This document shows, piece by piece, positions 35,779-43,969 of a stretch of DNA of 64,000 nt. This stretch comes from Acidimicrobiia bacterium (GTDB lineage Bacteria > Actinomycetota > Acidimicrobiia > IMCC26256 > PALSA-610). The position numbers and the translations under genes were made by a program. Positions within the stretch are counted from its first letter, which is position 1. Every line of letters begins with the position of its first letter. The notes beneath the pieces were generated by a model that did no database searches, was not told the origin of the DNA, and saw only the letters and a program-made list of their open reading frames with translations. Location of the stretch: positions 1 to 64,000 of the forward strand of contig DATBAK010000004.1 in the NCBI GenBank assembly GCA_036271555.1, read 5' to 3'.

Positions 35779-35991
35779 TCAGAGCGCGCGCAGGATGAGC
35801 CACCACGACGCGAGCCCGTGCTCGCACCAGCCGTCGGGCACGACGAGGCATGCATCCGGCGCGCGGCACACACCGTCGGCGACCCACTCCTCGAGCTCGT
35901 CGACGTCGGGCGGCGCCCATCCGCTGTGGTGCTCGAACCACTCGTGCGCGTTGGCGATCGCCTCGTCCGCGCTCGTGGGCTGCACGTGCAC
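35779..35991 (-). CDS. Small hypothetical protein downstream of merR-like gene
   Basis: This 70-residue soluble protein is rich in Trp, His, Asp and Glu, with three Cys. It starts at a GTG 7 bp after the merR-like stop, so it is likely cotranscribed. The sequence HEWFEHHSGWAPPDVDELEE and a Cys pair (GVCRAPDAC) hint at a small metal- or thiol-linked domain, but I recognise no family. Confidence 0.5.
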   Translation of the reverse strand: MHVQPTSADEAIANAHEWFEHHSGWAPPDVDELEEWVADGVCRAPDACLVVPDGWCEHGLASWWLILRAL

Positions 35992-35998
35992 TCGCCGG

Positions 35999-36382
35999 TC
36001 AGCCGGCGACGTCGAGCGTGACGCAGTCGGGACCGCCGTCGACGCACTCGGCGACGAGCTGCGCGAGCCGCTCGCGTCGCGCTTGCTGTGCTTCGAGGTC
36101 TGCGTCGAGGCGCGTGAGCTTGGCGCGCGCGGCCGCGAGCACGCCGTCGGCGCAGCCCGTGTCGGCCGCGGGCAACAACTCGCGGATCTCGGTGAGCGTG
36201 AAGCCGAGATCCTTCGCGCGCCGGATCAACCGCAGACGGGCGATGTCGCCTTCCGAGTACTCGCGGTACTCGGAGCCCTGCCGCACCGGCTGACGGATCA
36301 GCCCGCGCCGCTCGTAGTACCGAACGGTCTCCACGTTGACGCCCGCCTCGCGGGCGAGGCTCCCGATCGTGAACGCGCGCAC
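35999..36382 (-). CDS. MerR-family regulator with three mer-like cysteines
   Basis: This 127-residue MerR-family activator has an N-terminal winged helix (FTIGSLAREAGVNVETVRYY), a dimer helix, and a C-terminal effector site. Cysteines C77, C113 and C120 have nearly the spacing of MerR Cys82/117/126 (36 and 7 residues apart versus 35 and 9), so a soft metal or thiol stress is the likely signal. It starts at GTG 36382, six bases downstream of TACCGT, implying leaderless transcription. It is divergent from thioredoxin across a symmetrical mer-like operator and presumably controls both. Confidence 0.88.
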   Translation of the reverse strand: MRAFTIGSLAREAGVNVETVRYYERRGLIRQPVRQGSEYREYSEGDIARLRLIRRAKDLGFTLTEIRELLPAADTGCADGVLAAARAKLTRLDADLEAQQARRERLAQLVAECVDGGPDCVTLDVAG

Positions 36383-36388
36383 CGAGCA

Positions 36389-36456
36389 ACGGTACCGGCC
36401 GTACCGCGGTACGGAGTCAAGCCCTTGACTCCGTACCTACGAACGGGCCGTACGGT
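36389..36456. promoter_or_regulatory. Symmetrical divergent promoters with MerR-type operator
   Basis: A perfect 14-bp inverted repeat (36408-36421 and 36424-36437) contains both -35 boxes. On the plus strand TTGACT (36425-36430) is followed by exactly 20 bp and TACGGT (36451-36456). On the minus strand TTGACT is followed by 20 bp and TACCGT (36394-36389). The long spacer and the CCGTAC-N4-GAACGG dyad are typical of MerR-regulated promoters. Confidence 0.85.
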
Positions 36457-36462
36457 CGCCCC

Positions 36463-36795
36463 ATGACGATCACCAACTTGAACGACCAGACCTTCGAAGA
36501 GTTCGTCCAGGGCGCCGAGCGGCCGCTCCTCGTGGAGTTCAGCGCCCGCTGGTGCGGTCCCTGCAAGATGCTCGCGCCGGTGCTCCGCGGGCTCGCCGCC
36601 GACCAGGCCGGCGAGCTCGAGGTCGCCGAGATCGACGTCGACGACAACCCGTACACCGTCTCTCGCTATCGCGTGATGTCGATGCCGACGCTCGTGCTCT
36701 TCGTCGACGGTGAGGAGCGCGCGCGACTCGTCGGCGCCCGAGGCAAGGCGCACCTCCTCCAAGACCTCGCGGAGCACCTGTCGTCGCGGGTGTAG
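36463..36795 (+). CDS. trxA: Thioredoxin
   Basis: This 110-residue classical thioredoxin has the redox motif WCGPC (C31, C34), the cis-proline loop SMPTLVLF and a buried Asp in EIDVDDNP. It is cytoplasmic, reduces protein disulfides and could serve MsrA. ATG 36463 lies six bases after the -10 hexamer TACGGT, so the mRNA is probably leaderless. Its promoter has the MerR-type 20-bp spacer, so expression should depend on the divergent MerR-like regulator. Confidence 0.95.
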   Translation: MTITNLNDQTFEEFVQGAERPLLVEFSARWCGPCKMLAPVLRGLAADQAGELEVAEIDVDDNPYTVSRYRVMSMPTLVLFVDGEERARLVGARGKAHLLQDLAEHLSSRV

Positions 36796-36813
36796 GTCCG
36801 ACAGAATGCGGTG

Positions 36814-37776
36814 ATGAAGGCTGCCGTCTATTACGAGACCGGATCGCCCGACGTCTTTCGCTACGAGGACGTTCCCGATCCCGAGGTGTATCCCGGCGGG
36901 GTCGTCGTCGCGATCGAGGCGATCAGCATCGAGGGCGGCGACACGCTGAACCGCGCGGGCGGCGAGATGGCGACGGTGCCGCACATCGTCGGATACCAGT
37001 GCGCGGGCACCATCATCGAGGTCGGCGAGGGCGTGACCGATCGCGCGGTCGGCCAGCGTGTCGTGTGCACGAACCTCTGGGGCTCGCATGCCGAGCGCAT
37101 GGCCGTGCCCGCGGTCATCACGTGGCCCGTGCCCGACGGCGCCGACCTCGTCGCGGTCGCGTGCGTGCCGGTCGCCTTCGGCACCGCCGACGACTGCCTC
37201 TTCGAGTTCGGGCGTTTGAAAACCGGCGAGACGGTGCTCGTGCAGGCGGGCGCGGGCGGCGTCGGCGTGGCCGCGATCCAATTGGCGAAGCGCGCGGGCG
37301 CGACCGTGATCTCGACCGCGTCGAGCGCGGACCGGCTCGAGCGCCTCGTGCCGCTCGGGATGAGTCACGGAGTGAACTACACCAACGACGGTTGGGTCGA
37401 CGAGGTGCGCGCGCTCACCGATGGGCGCGGTGTCGACCTCGTCGTCGACTCGGTCGGCGGGCGCATCCTGCAAGGCAGCGTCGCGTGTCTCGCGTATCGC
37501 GGACGCGCGATCACGGTCGGCAGCGCGGGTCGCGATCCGCAACCGTTCGACGTCGGCGTGCTCGGCGGCAACAACCAGTCGATCACGGGTGTGTTCCTCG
37601 GCGCGGAGATCACGACCGAGCGCGTGCAGAAGATGATCGCCCACCACATCGACGACGTCGCGGCCGGGCGGCTCACGGTGATCGTCGACCGCACGTTCCC
37701 GCTCTCGGAAGCCGCGGCCGCGCACGCGTTCCTCGAGAGCCGTCAGGCCGTCGGTCGCGTCGTGCTCATTCCGTAG
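36814..37776 (+). CDS. Zinc-independent MDR oxidoreductase (quinone reductase-like)
   Basis: This 320-residue medium-chain dehydrogenase/reductase has a GroES-like N-terminus (about 25-110) and a Rossmann domain with VQAGAGGVGVAAIQLAKRAG. The catalytic-zinc ligands are lacking, so it fits the NADPH:quinone oxidoreductase subgroup. ATG 36814 is preferred over GTG 36811 because CAGAAT lies exactly six bases before it, the pattern of leaderless genes here. It follows thioredoxin by 18 bp on the same strand but seems to have its own -10. The substrate is unknown. Confidence 0.88.
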   Translation: MKAAVYYETGSPDVFRYEDVPDPEVYPGGVVVAIEAISIEGGDTLNRAGGEMATVPHIVGYQCAGTIIEVGEGVTDRAVGQRVVCTNLWGSHAERMAVPAVITWPVPDGADLVAVACVPVAFGTADDCLFEFGRLKTGETVLVQAGAGGVGVAAIQLAKRAGATVISTASSADRLERLVPLGMSHGVNYTNDGWVDEVRALTDGRGVDLVVDSVGGRILQGSVACLAYRGRAITVGSAGRDPQPFDVGVLGGNNQSITGVFLGAEITTERVQKMIAHHIDDVAAGRLTVIVDRTFPLSEAAAAHAFLESRQAVGRVVLIP

Positions 37777-37778
37777 CG

Positions 37779-38345
37779 GTGGAGCGCGTCGACGAGCTGC
37801 GCGCGATCCTGCACGGGTCGGATTGGTTCTGCCGCGTGCTCGCGAACGTCGCTGCGCTCGATCTGCCCGACTGCTGGGTCGGTGCGGGCGCGGTGCGCGA
37901 CCTCGTGTGGGACGTGCGCTTCGGCGCGGGCTTCGACCCCGCGGACATCGTCGACGTCGACGTCGTGTTCTTCGACGGCGGCGACCTGTCGGCCGAGCGC
38001 GAAGAACAGGCCGAAGCCGCGCTGCGCGTCGCCGACCCGTCGGTGAAATGGGACGTGAAGAACCAGGCTCGCGTGCACCTGTGGTTCGAGGCGCGCTTCG
38101 GCGCCCCGGCCGAGCCACTCGCGTCTGCGTTCGAAGGGGTCGCGACGTGGCCCGAGCGCGCGAGCGCGGTCGCGGTCCGGCTCGACGGCGAGGACGAGAT
38201 CGACGTGCTCGCCCCGTTCGGGCTCGACGACCTGCTCGACGGCGTATGGCGCCGCAACCCGACGCGTGTCACAGAACGGGAATGGCAGGCGCGGCTCGAC
38301 CGGAAGCAGCCGGGGCGACGCTGGCCGGCCGTGACCGTAGTGTGA
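37779..38345 (+). CDS. Nucleotidyltransferase-fold protein (NTP_transf_6/DUF925-like)
   Basis: This 188-residue soluble protein of the minimal nucleotidyltransferase fold has the motif WVGAGAVRDLVWD (about 28-40) and the acidic pair in DVDVVFFDGGD (about 57-67), as in the family formerly called DUF925. Family members are presumed to transfer a nucleotide to an unknown acceptor. The start GTG 37779 lies 2 bp after the upstream stop, indicating coupling with the oxidoreductase gene. Its stop overlaps the start of a tiny downstream frame (GTGA). Confidence 0.75.
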   Translation: MERVDELRAILHGSDWFCRVLANVAALDLPDCWVGAGAVRDLVWDVRFGAGFDPADIVDVDVVFFDGGDLSAEREEQAEAALRVADPSVKWDVKNQARVHLWFEARFGAPAEPLASAFEGVATWPERASAVAVRLDGEDEIDVLAPFGLDDLLDGVWRRNPTRVTEREWQARLDRKQPGRRWPAVTVV

Positions 38346-38491
38346 AACCGATGCTCGCGATCTCGGCCGATTCGCAGCGCGTGCTCGCCGAGCAGACCGC
38401 ACACCTCGATCCCGACGTGCGCGACGGCATCGTCGGGCGTAACACCGCGCGTCTCTACGGGTTGGATGCGACCGACGGCATCGAAACCTGA
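38342..38491 (+). pseudogene. 49-residue frame resembling an amidohydrolase C-terminus
   Basis: This short frame ends AHLDPDVRDGIVGRNTARLY followed by GLD, which is the usual last helix of amidohydrolase-2 proteins (the I-x-x-x-N-x-x-R-x-Y-G-L pattern). It starts at GTG 38342, overlapping the previous stop, and its TGA lies inside a dispersed repeat copy. It is either the leftover of a deleted amidohydrolase gene or a recruited small protein. Confidence 0.4.
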
Positions 38492-38525
38492 GGCGTCAGG
38501 AGCGACGAGCGAAGCGAGTGCGACC
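38487..38525 (-). repeat. Dispersed intergenic repeat, copy A (short, minus orientation)
   Basis: Only the first about 39 bp of the family consensus is present. On the minus strand it reads GGTCGCACTCGC, then CTCCTGACGCCTCAGG. The palindromic CCTGAGGCGTCAGG supplies the stop codon of the preceding short frame. It lies between convergent genes. Confidence 0.7.
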
Positions 38526-38536
38526 AGAAAGCGACA

Positions 38537-39517
38537 TCAGCTGAAGCGCGCGCGGTTGGTCATCAAGATCTCGTCGATCTTGTGAAGCGCGTCGGCATCG
38601 AGCTTCGCGAGCACGTCGAGCGCGCCGAGGTTCTCCGTCACCTGCGCGGCGCGACTCGCACCGGTGATGACGGTCGACACGTGCGGGTTGTGCGCACACC
38701 ACGCGATCGCGAGCTGCGGGAGCGAGCAGCCGAGCTCGTCGGCGAACGACTTGAGCGCCCGCACCGCGTTGTTCGTTCGCTCGTCGCGCAGCGTGTGCTG
38801 CAGCCACTCGTAGCCTTCGAGCGCGCCGCGCGAACCCTCGGGAATGCCGTCGACGTACTTCCCCGACCACAATCCCGAAGCGAGCGGGCTCCACGTCGTG
38901 AGACCGAGGCCGATGTCGTCGTAGAGGCGCGCGTACTCCTGCTCGACGCGGCGCCGGTGCGTCAGGTGGTACTGGGGCTGCTCCATCACCGGCTTGTGCA
39001 GACCCTGACGGTCGGCGATGTCCCACGCGGCGCGGATCTCGTCCGGGCCCCACTCCGACGTGCCCCAGTAGAGCGCCTTGCCGCTGCTGACGATGTCGGA
39101 CATCGCCCACACCGTCTCCTCGATGGGGGTGTTCGGATCGCCGCGGTGGCAGAAGAGGAGGTCGACGAAGTCGAGCCCGAGCCGCTCGAGCGATCCGTCG
39201 ATTGCCTGCATGAGGTACTTGCGGTTGAGCGTGTTCTGCATGTTCGGGGCTTCGTGCAGGCCCCAGAACAACTTCGTCGAGATGACGTACGACCAGCGCG
39301 GCCAGCTCATCTCCGCGATCGCGGCGCCCATGATGCGCTCGGACTCGCCGCCCGCGTACGACTCCGCGTTGTCGAAGAAGTTCACGCCGCCGTCGTACGC
39401 GGTCTCCATGCAGGCGCGCGCTTCCTTCACGCCCATCTGGTCCTTGAACGACACCCACGATCCGAACGAGAGAACGCTGACCTGCAGTCCCGAACCACCC
39501 AACCGTCGATATTCCAT
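38537..39517 (-). CDS. Aldo/keto reductase (potassium-channel beta-like)
   Basis: This 326-residue NADPH-dependent aldo/keto reductase of the Kv-beta/YghZ type has the catalytic tetrad D49 and Y54 (FFDNAESY), K82 (ISTKLFW) and the His of LLFCHRGD. It reduces aldehydes or ketones; the physiological substrate is not known. ATG 39517 (MEYRRLG) matches the family's usual start; a GTG three codons upstream (39526) is possible. It stands alone, convergent with the short frame at 38342 across repeat copy A. Confidence 0.9.
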   Translation of the reverse strand: MEYRRLGGSGLQVSVLSFGSWVSFKDQMGVKEARACMETAYDGGVNFFDNAESYAGGESERIMGAAIAEMSWPRWSYVISTKLFWGLHEAPNMQNTLNRKYLMQAIDGSLERLGLDFVDLLFCHRGDPNTPIEETVWAMSDIVSSGKALYWGTSEWGPDEIRAAWDIADRQGLHKPVMEQPQYHLTHRRRVEQEYARLYDDIGLGLTTWSPLASGLWSGKYVDGIPEGSRGALEGYEWLQHTLRDERTNNAVRALKSFADELGCSLPQLAIAWCAHNPHVSTVITGASRAAQVTENLGALDVLAKLDADALHKIDEILMTNRARFS

Positions 39518-39617
39518 GCGCGGCACCCTATAGGAGCGCGTACGCGGTCAGTCCCTGCGCGGGCGGCGCGGTCCCTGCCGCGAAGTGCAGGCACGCGACC
39601 ATCGGTATCGTCGCCGC

Positions 39618-39830
39618 ATGGACGGACATCAGTGGATCGAGGCGTTCGCTCGGGAGCTCGGCGTCGACCCGCCGAGCGCGACGCTCGTCGATGAGTTGCT
39701 CGCGCTCGCGGGCGAGGCCGCGCACGCGTCGGAGCGCACCGCCGCGCCGATCACGTGCTACCTCGTCGGCAAGGCGGGCGTCGACGTGGAGACCGCCCGG
39801 CGCGCGGCCGCTACCGTTTCCGCGACCTGA
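39618..39830 (+). CDS. DUF6457-type small protein
   Basis: This 70-residue helical protein has WIEAFARELGVDPPSATLVD and a conserved AGEAAHASERTAAPITCYLV motif. It matches the small DUF6457-like family often found beside molybdopterin or formate-dehydrogenase accessory genes of actinobacteria. The start is ATG 39618, with TATCGT six bases upstream (leaderless pattern). It precedes the cupin gene by 16 bp. Function unknown. Confidence 0.7.
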   Translation: MDGHQWIEAFARELGVDPPSATLVDELLALAGEAAHASERTAAPITCYLVGKAGVDVETARRAAATVSAT

Positions 39831-39846
39831 CAGGGGGAGACGAGCG

Positions 39847-40311
39847 ATGACGATGATCGAGATCCCGACCGCGGTCCACCGCGGCGACGACGAGCTGCCG
39901 TGGGTCGACATCGGCGACGGCTCGCTCCTCAAGGTGCTCCACATCAAGGAGCGCGAGGGACTGTGGGTGATCCGCAATCGCTTCTCCCCCGGCTACCGCG
40001 TGCAGACGCACAAGCACACCGGCCCCGTGTTCGCCTACACCGAGAGCGGCGCGTGGCGGTACCTCGAGAGCGACTTCGTGAACACCGCGGGCTCGTACCT
40101 CTACGAGCCGGCCGGATCGGTGCACACGCTCGTGGTGCCCGAGGAAAACACCGAGCCGACCGACGTGTTCTTCGCGATCAACGGCGCGAACTTGAACCTC
40201 GACGCGAACGGCAACGTCGAGAGCGTGTACGACGCGACGCTGATCCTGCAGTCGTACTACCTCATGTGCGAAGCCGCGGGTCTGCCGCGCCCACCCGTCG
40301 TCATCGACTGA
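39847..40311 (+). CDS. Cupin-domain protein (2,4'-dihydroxyacetophenone dioxygenase-like)
   Basis: This 154-residue single-cupin protein has the first metal motif in YRVQTHKHTGPVFAYTESGA and the second in YLYEPAGSVHTLVVPE. The ligand His residues are therefore conserved, and it may bind iron. It resembles the family annotated as 2,4'-dihydroxyacetophenone dioxygenase, although most members have untested activity. The start is ATG 39847, with a GGGGGAG ribosome binding site. Repeat copy B lies immediately downstream. Confidence 0.82.
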   Translation: MTMIEIPTAVHRGDDELPWVDIGDGSLLKVLHIKEREGLWVIRNRFSPGYRVQTHKHTGPVFAYTESGAWRYLESDFVNTAGSYLYEPAGSVHTLVVPEENTEPTDVFFAINGANLNLDANGNVESVYDATLILQSYYLMCEAAGLPRPPVVID

Positions 40312-40318
40312 ACTTGTT

Positions 40319-40416
40319 GGTCGCACTCGCTGCGCTCGCCGCTCCTGACGCCTCAGGCTCCGGGTCGGACCCGAATCCGGCGGCGTCGCACAGCGACCCG
40401 CCCGTTCCTGCGGGAC
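40319..40416 (+). repeat. Dispersed intergenic repeat, copy B (full length)
   Basis: This full-length member runs from GGTCGCACTCGC through CTCCTGACGCCTCAGG and CCCGAATCCGGCGGCGTCGC to CGTTCCTGCGGGACC. It shares that 20-mer exactly with copy F. It fills the gap between the cupin gene and the DUF5655-like gene. Confidence 0.8.
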
Positions 40417-40432
40417 CGTAGGTTCTGCGGCC

Positions 40433-40846
40433 ATGGTCTGGACGTGTCCGGACTGCGACCGTCAGTTCGCGCGCACGCGGCAGGGGCACGAGTGCGCGCC
40501 CGCGATGACGCTCGCGGAGTACTTCTCCACCGGGCCACCGATGGAGAAGCCGATCTTCGCAGTGGTTCTCGCGCACCTCGAGTCGCTCGGACCCGTGCAC
40601 GTCGAGCCGGTGTCGGTCGGCGTGTTCTTCAAGCAGCCGCGGAACTTCGCGCAGCTACGTCCGATGACGCGCTGGATCGCGTTGTCGTTCTCACTGAACC
40701 GGCGCGTCGACCACCGGCTGATCAGCCGCAAGCCGCTCGCGCACGGCGGCCGCTACTACCACGTCGTCAACCTGCGCGAACCCGATGATCTCGACGCCGA
40801 GATCAAGGGCTGGCTCTCCGAGGCGTACTTCGACGAGGGCCGATAG
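40433..40846 (+). CDS. DUF5655-like protein with N-terminal zinc-finger-like motif
   Basis: This 137-residue protein has an N-terminal CPDCxxxF...HEC (C5, C8, H19, C21) that may bind zinc. A domain of the DUF5655 type follows (PIFAVVLAHLESLGPVHVEP, then VFFKQPRNFAQLRP, ending HVVNLREPDDLDAEIKGWL). DUF5655 proteins are small, widespread and uncharacterised. The start is ATG 40433. Repeat copy B precedes it, so its promoter may overlap the end of the repeat. Confidence 0.75.
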   Translation: MVWTCPDCDRQFARTRQGHECAPAMTLAEYFSTGPPMEKPIFAVVLAHLESLGPVHVEPVSVGVFFKQPRNFAQLRPMTRWIALSFSLNRRVDHRLISRKPLAHGGRYYHVVNLREPDDLDAEIKGWLSEAYFDEGR

Positions 40847-40887
40847 GCGCGCGTAGCGTTCGCCGCGGGCGCGATCGGGAGGTCTCC

Positions 40888-41421
40888 ATGCTCTACGCAT
40901 TCGGCTTCGAACGGCTCGGCGTCGTCGCGGGCGACCTCTACTTCGTCGATCCCAATCCCGGGAAGAACCAGGAAGGGCCCGAACAGGGCGTGCGCGTCGA
41001 AGTGCGGATGCTCGCGCCGGGCGAGCTGCGCGGCTCGATCTACTCGGCGCGACCGATCGCGGTCGACCGGGCGATCTGGCGCGCCGACCTGCTCGAATCG
41101 GTCGACAACCCGGGTTCGCTCGACCGCGCGCACCATCACCCGCGTTTCACCGGTTGGGAACCGGGCTCGCGGAAGTTCGTGAAGGACATGACGACGAACC
41201 CGGTCGCGTTCGTCGGCAAGTACCTGGCCGACGTCGAGGGACTGCTCGACGCGGCCGGCGTCTCTCCCGACGAGCTCGGTGCCGACGACGCCGAGCAACT
41301 GCGCCGCGCGGTGCCCGACATCATGGACGCGGTCCGTCGTCTGCTCGACGGCGTGCGCGCGGGTCAGCTCGCCCGCCCGCCCGACGACTCCGTGGCGTCG
41401 GCGCGCGTCTCGTGGCTCTGA
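40888..41421 (+). CDS. Conserved hypothetical protein
   Basis: This 177-residue soluble protein opens with an ordered domain (FERLGVVAGDLYFVDPNPGK) followed by a helical C-terminus (YLADVEGLLDAAGVSPDELG). The histidine-rich DRAHHHPRF and GWEPGSRKFVKDM stretches look like a functional loop, but I recognise no family. ATG 40888 has GGGAGG seven bases upstream, a good ribosome binding site. It is followed by repeat copy C and convergent ligB. Confidence 0.7.
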   Translation: MLYAFGFERLGVVAGDLYFVDPNPGKNQEGPEQGVRVEVRMLAPGELRGSIYSARPIAVDRAIWRADLLESVDNPGSLDRAHHHPRFTGWEPGSRKFVKDMTTNPVAFVGKYLADVEGLLDAAGVSPDELGADDAEQLRRAVPDIMDAVRRLLDGVRAGQLARPPDDSVASARVSWL

Positions 41422-41428
41422 GTTCTCT

Positions 41429-41513
41429 GGTCGGGCTCGCAAGCTTCGCCCTCCCACGCCTCAGTCTGCGGCTCGGGCCGGCCGCGCTGCGACCCGCCCG
41501 TTCTGGCGCGAAC
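41429..41513 (+). repeat. Dispersed intergenic repeat, copy C
   Basis: This diverged copy starts GGTCGGGCTCGCAAGCTTCG, has CACGCCTCAG and ends GCGACCCGCCCGTT(..)GCGCGAAC. It is closest to copy G. It lies between the convergent ends of the hypothetical gene (41421) and ligB (41529). Confidence 0.7.
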
Positions 41514-41528
41514 GCCCCTCACGCGGCT

Positions 41529-43055
41529 CTACGGGAGGAGGGCGCGGACGGCGTCGATGGTGTCGGCGTCGGCGGGTGACTTGTCGGGGCGGTAGCCGCG
41601 CACGCGGGCGAACCGCAGCGCGACTCCGCCCGGATAGCGCGTCGACCGTTGCACTCCGTCGAGCGCGATCTCGACCACGAGCTCGGGGCGCACGTACACG
41701 ACGATGCCTTCCTGCTCGGTCGCGAGCTCCTGGAACTTCTCGGTCTGCCACGTGAGCAGCGCGTCCGTGAGTCCCTTGAACGTCTTGCCGACCATCACGA
41801 ACCGGCCCGTCGTCGACGGATCCCGCGCACCCAGATGCAGGTTCGACAGCCAACCCTGCCGCCGGCCGTGGCCCCACTCCGCGGCGAGCACCACGAGGTC
41901 CAACGTGCGGACCGGCTTCACCTTGCGCCACGCCTTGCCCCGACGGCCGGCCTCGTACGTCGACGTCAGCGCCTTCACCATCACGCCTTCGTGCCCCGCC
42001 GCGAGCGATTCGGCGAGAAAGGCCTCCGCGGCCGTCGGGTCCGAGGTCACGATCGACGGGATCACGCAGCCGGCGGCGACGCGCTCGAGCACCGCGCGCC
42101 GGTCCGACAGCGGCGCGTCGAGCAGATCGACGCCGTCGGCGCGCAGGCAGTCGAAGAAGAACGCACGTAACGCAGTACCACCGGGGAGGTCCTCGGTGTC
42201 GGCGGTGCCGAAGCGGCTCATCGTGTCCTGGAATCGGTGCGGACGGTCGTCGTCGGCGACGCCGATCGCCTCGCCGTCGAGCACGAACTCCGTCGAGGAG
42301 AACGCGAGCACCGATTCCACGACCTCGGGCAACCGCTCGGTGACGTCGTTCAAGTTGCGCGTGAAGATGCGCACCTCCGACGCCGAGCGGTGCACCTGCA
42401 CGCGCGCGCCGTCGAGCTTCCACTCGACCGACGACGGGCCCGTCTCCGCGAGCGCGGCCTCGACCGACGGCGCGCTCCCCGCGAGCATCGGGAGCACCGG
42501 TCGCAGCACTTCGAACTGCACCGCGTTCAACGCGTCGACACCACCCTCGAGTGCGACGCGCGCGGTCGCACCGAGATCACCGCTGCGCATCGCGGCGCGC
42601 CGCACGGTCGCACCGTCGACGTCGGCGGCACGCGCGATCGCGTCGAGCATCAAACCTTCGAGCGCGCCCTGACGGAGTCCGCCCGTGAACAGCGCGCGCA
42701 CGAACTCGGCCTCCGATTCGGTCGCACGCCCGAGCAACCGCGACAGCCGCTCGCGTCGCGCCGCTTCCGAGCCCGCGCCTGCGGTCTCGCCGACCGCGAC
42801 CACGGTGTCGTCGAGCTCGCGCAAGGTGATCGACGGTGTCGCGACATCACCGATCGGGATCGACCCGATCGTCGCCCACCCCACGCCGATGCGACCCTGG
42901 CGCGGCACGCCGGTCAACAGGCCGACCGCGATCTCCACCTCGTCTCCCGCGTCGCGCAACTGCGCGAGCAACTCGGCCAGCGCCGCGATCTTGGCGTTGC
43001 GCGACCGCGTCGACGCGACGGAAGCAGAGGTCGCGACGACGTCGGCGAGCAGCAT
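41529..43055 (-). CDS. ligB: ATP-dependent DNA ligase, LigB type
   Basis: This 508-residue ATP-dependent ligase seals nicks through a lysyl-AMP intermediate. It has an N-terminal DNA-binding domain (about 1-180) and an adenylation domain with the nucleophile K213 in EWKLDGARV. Later nucleotidyltransferase motifs include FVLDGEAI, EGVMVKAL and KVKP. The OB-fold domain is C-terminal. Its length and order match mycobacterial LigB (about 507 residues), a repair ligase that works beside the NAD-dependent LigA. The start is ATG 43055, 8 bp after the enoyl-CoA hydratase stop on the same strand. Confidence 0.94.
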   Translation of the reverse strand: MLLADVVATSASVASTRSRNAKIAALAELLAQLRDAGDEVEIAVGLLTGVPRQGRIGVGWATIGSIPIGDVATPSITLRELDDTVVAVGETAGAGSEAARRERLSRLLGRATESEAEFVRALFTGGLRQGALEGLMLDAIARAADVDGATVRRAAMRSGDLGATARVALEGGVDALNAVQFEVLRPVLPMLAGSAPSVEAALAETGPSSVEWKLDGARVQVHRSASEVRIFTRNLNDVTERLPEVVESVLAFSSTEFVLDGEAIGVADDDRPHRFQDTMSRFGTADTEDLPGGTALRAFFFDCLRADGVDLLDAPLSDRRAVLERVAAGCVIPSIVTSDPTAAEAFLAESLAAGHEGVMVKALTSTYEAGRRGKAWRKVKPVRTLDLVVLAAEWGHGRRQGWLSNLHLGARDPSTTGRFVMVGKTFKGLTDALLTWQTEKFQELATEQEGIVVYVRPELVVEIALDGVQRSTRYPGGVALRFARVRGYRPDKSPADADTIDAVRALLP

Positions 43056-43063
43056 CTAGGGCA

Positions 43064-43903
43064 CTAGCGGATGCGGGGCTCGATGCGCTGGCCGCCCGCA
43101 AACTGCTCCTGCCCGGCCGAGATGCTCGCGGGGTCGCTGCCGATGCGGATGATGTAGTCACCCATCTTCAGCGCCTGCTGCCGCGAAAGCTCGAGCGCGG
43201 TCCACAGCGCGCGCACACCACCGGCAGTGGCCAGCGGAGGCGCCGACGCGATCGCGTCCGCCGCCCACTGCGCGCGCTCACGCAGATCGGCCAGCGGCAC
43301 GACCTCGGACACGAACCCGATCTCGTACCCGCGCTGCGCCGACATGCGCTCGTGGTTGCCGAGCAACGTGATCCGCATGATCTCGTGGAACGGCATCTTC
43401 TGCATGACGTGGATCGGCTCGAACACCGGTGTCATGCCGTAGGTGACGTGCGGGTCGAAGAACGTCGCGTTGTCGGACGCGATGATGAACTCGACCTCGC
43501 CGAGCATGTAGAACGCGCCGCCGCACGCGATGCCGTTCACTGCCGCGATCACGGGCTTCCAGAGGTCGCACGACTTCGGGCCGATCTCCTCACCCGGGTC
43601 GTCGAACATCCACGGCGAGCCGCCGAAGCCGGTGCCCGACTGCTGCTGCTTCTCGGGATCGGGATAGCCCTCGCCCATCGTCTCCATGCGGTCGATGCCG
43701 CTGCAGAACGCGCGCTCCCCCGCGCCCGTGAGCACGACGACGTTCACGTCGCCGTTGCTGCGCAGCGACCGCCAGCAGTCCTTGAGCTCGCGGCGCATCT
43801 GGATGTTGAACGCGTTGTGCACCTTCGGACGGTTGAGCGTCACCCACGCGACGCCGTTGTCCTGCTGCTCGTAGGTGATCATCTCGTAGTCGCGGTCGGC
43901 CAT
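43064..43903 (-). CDS. Enoyl-CoA hydratase/isomerase family protein
   Basis: This 279-residue crotonase-fold protein has the CoA-binding start VAWVTLNRPKVHNAFN and oxyanion segments LTGAGERAFCSGID and VIAAVNGIACGGAF. The general base region reads ATFFDPHVTYGMTPVFEP, so the Glu of hydratases at this place is not obvious and the reaction may differ. The start is ATG 43903, with TACGAT seven bases upstream (leaderless pattern). It is divergent from ino1, with 66 bp between start codons, and is followed by ligB. Confidence 0.88.
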   Translation of the reverse strand: MADRDYEMITYEQQDNGVAWVTLNRPKVHNAFNIQMRRELKDCWRSLRSNGDVNVVVLTGAGERAFCSGIDRMETMGEGYPDPEKQQQSGTGFGGSPWMFDDPGEEIGPKSCDLWKPVIAAVNGIACGGAFYMLGEVEFIIASDNATFFDPHVTYGMTPVFEPIHVMQKMPFHEIMRITLLGNHERMSAQRGYEIGFVSEVVPLADLRERAQWAADAIASAPPLATAGGVRALWTALELSRQQALKMGDYIIRIGSDPASISAGQEQFAGGQRIEPRIR

Positions 43904-43969
43904 GGCGGCGATCGTACGTTCGACCGTCGCCGGCACGCCAAGGTGCGGACCCGCGCGTACGCTCGACCC

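Noticed and set aside
42168-42183. Copy of the hairpin arm AACGCAGTACCACCG inside ligB as a mobile repeat
   Set aside because: The match encodes conserved ligase residues in frame and lacks the inverted partner, so chance similarity is more likely than a repeat copy.
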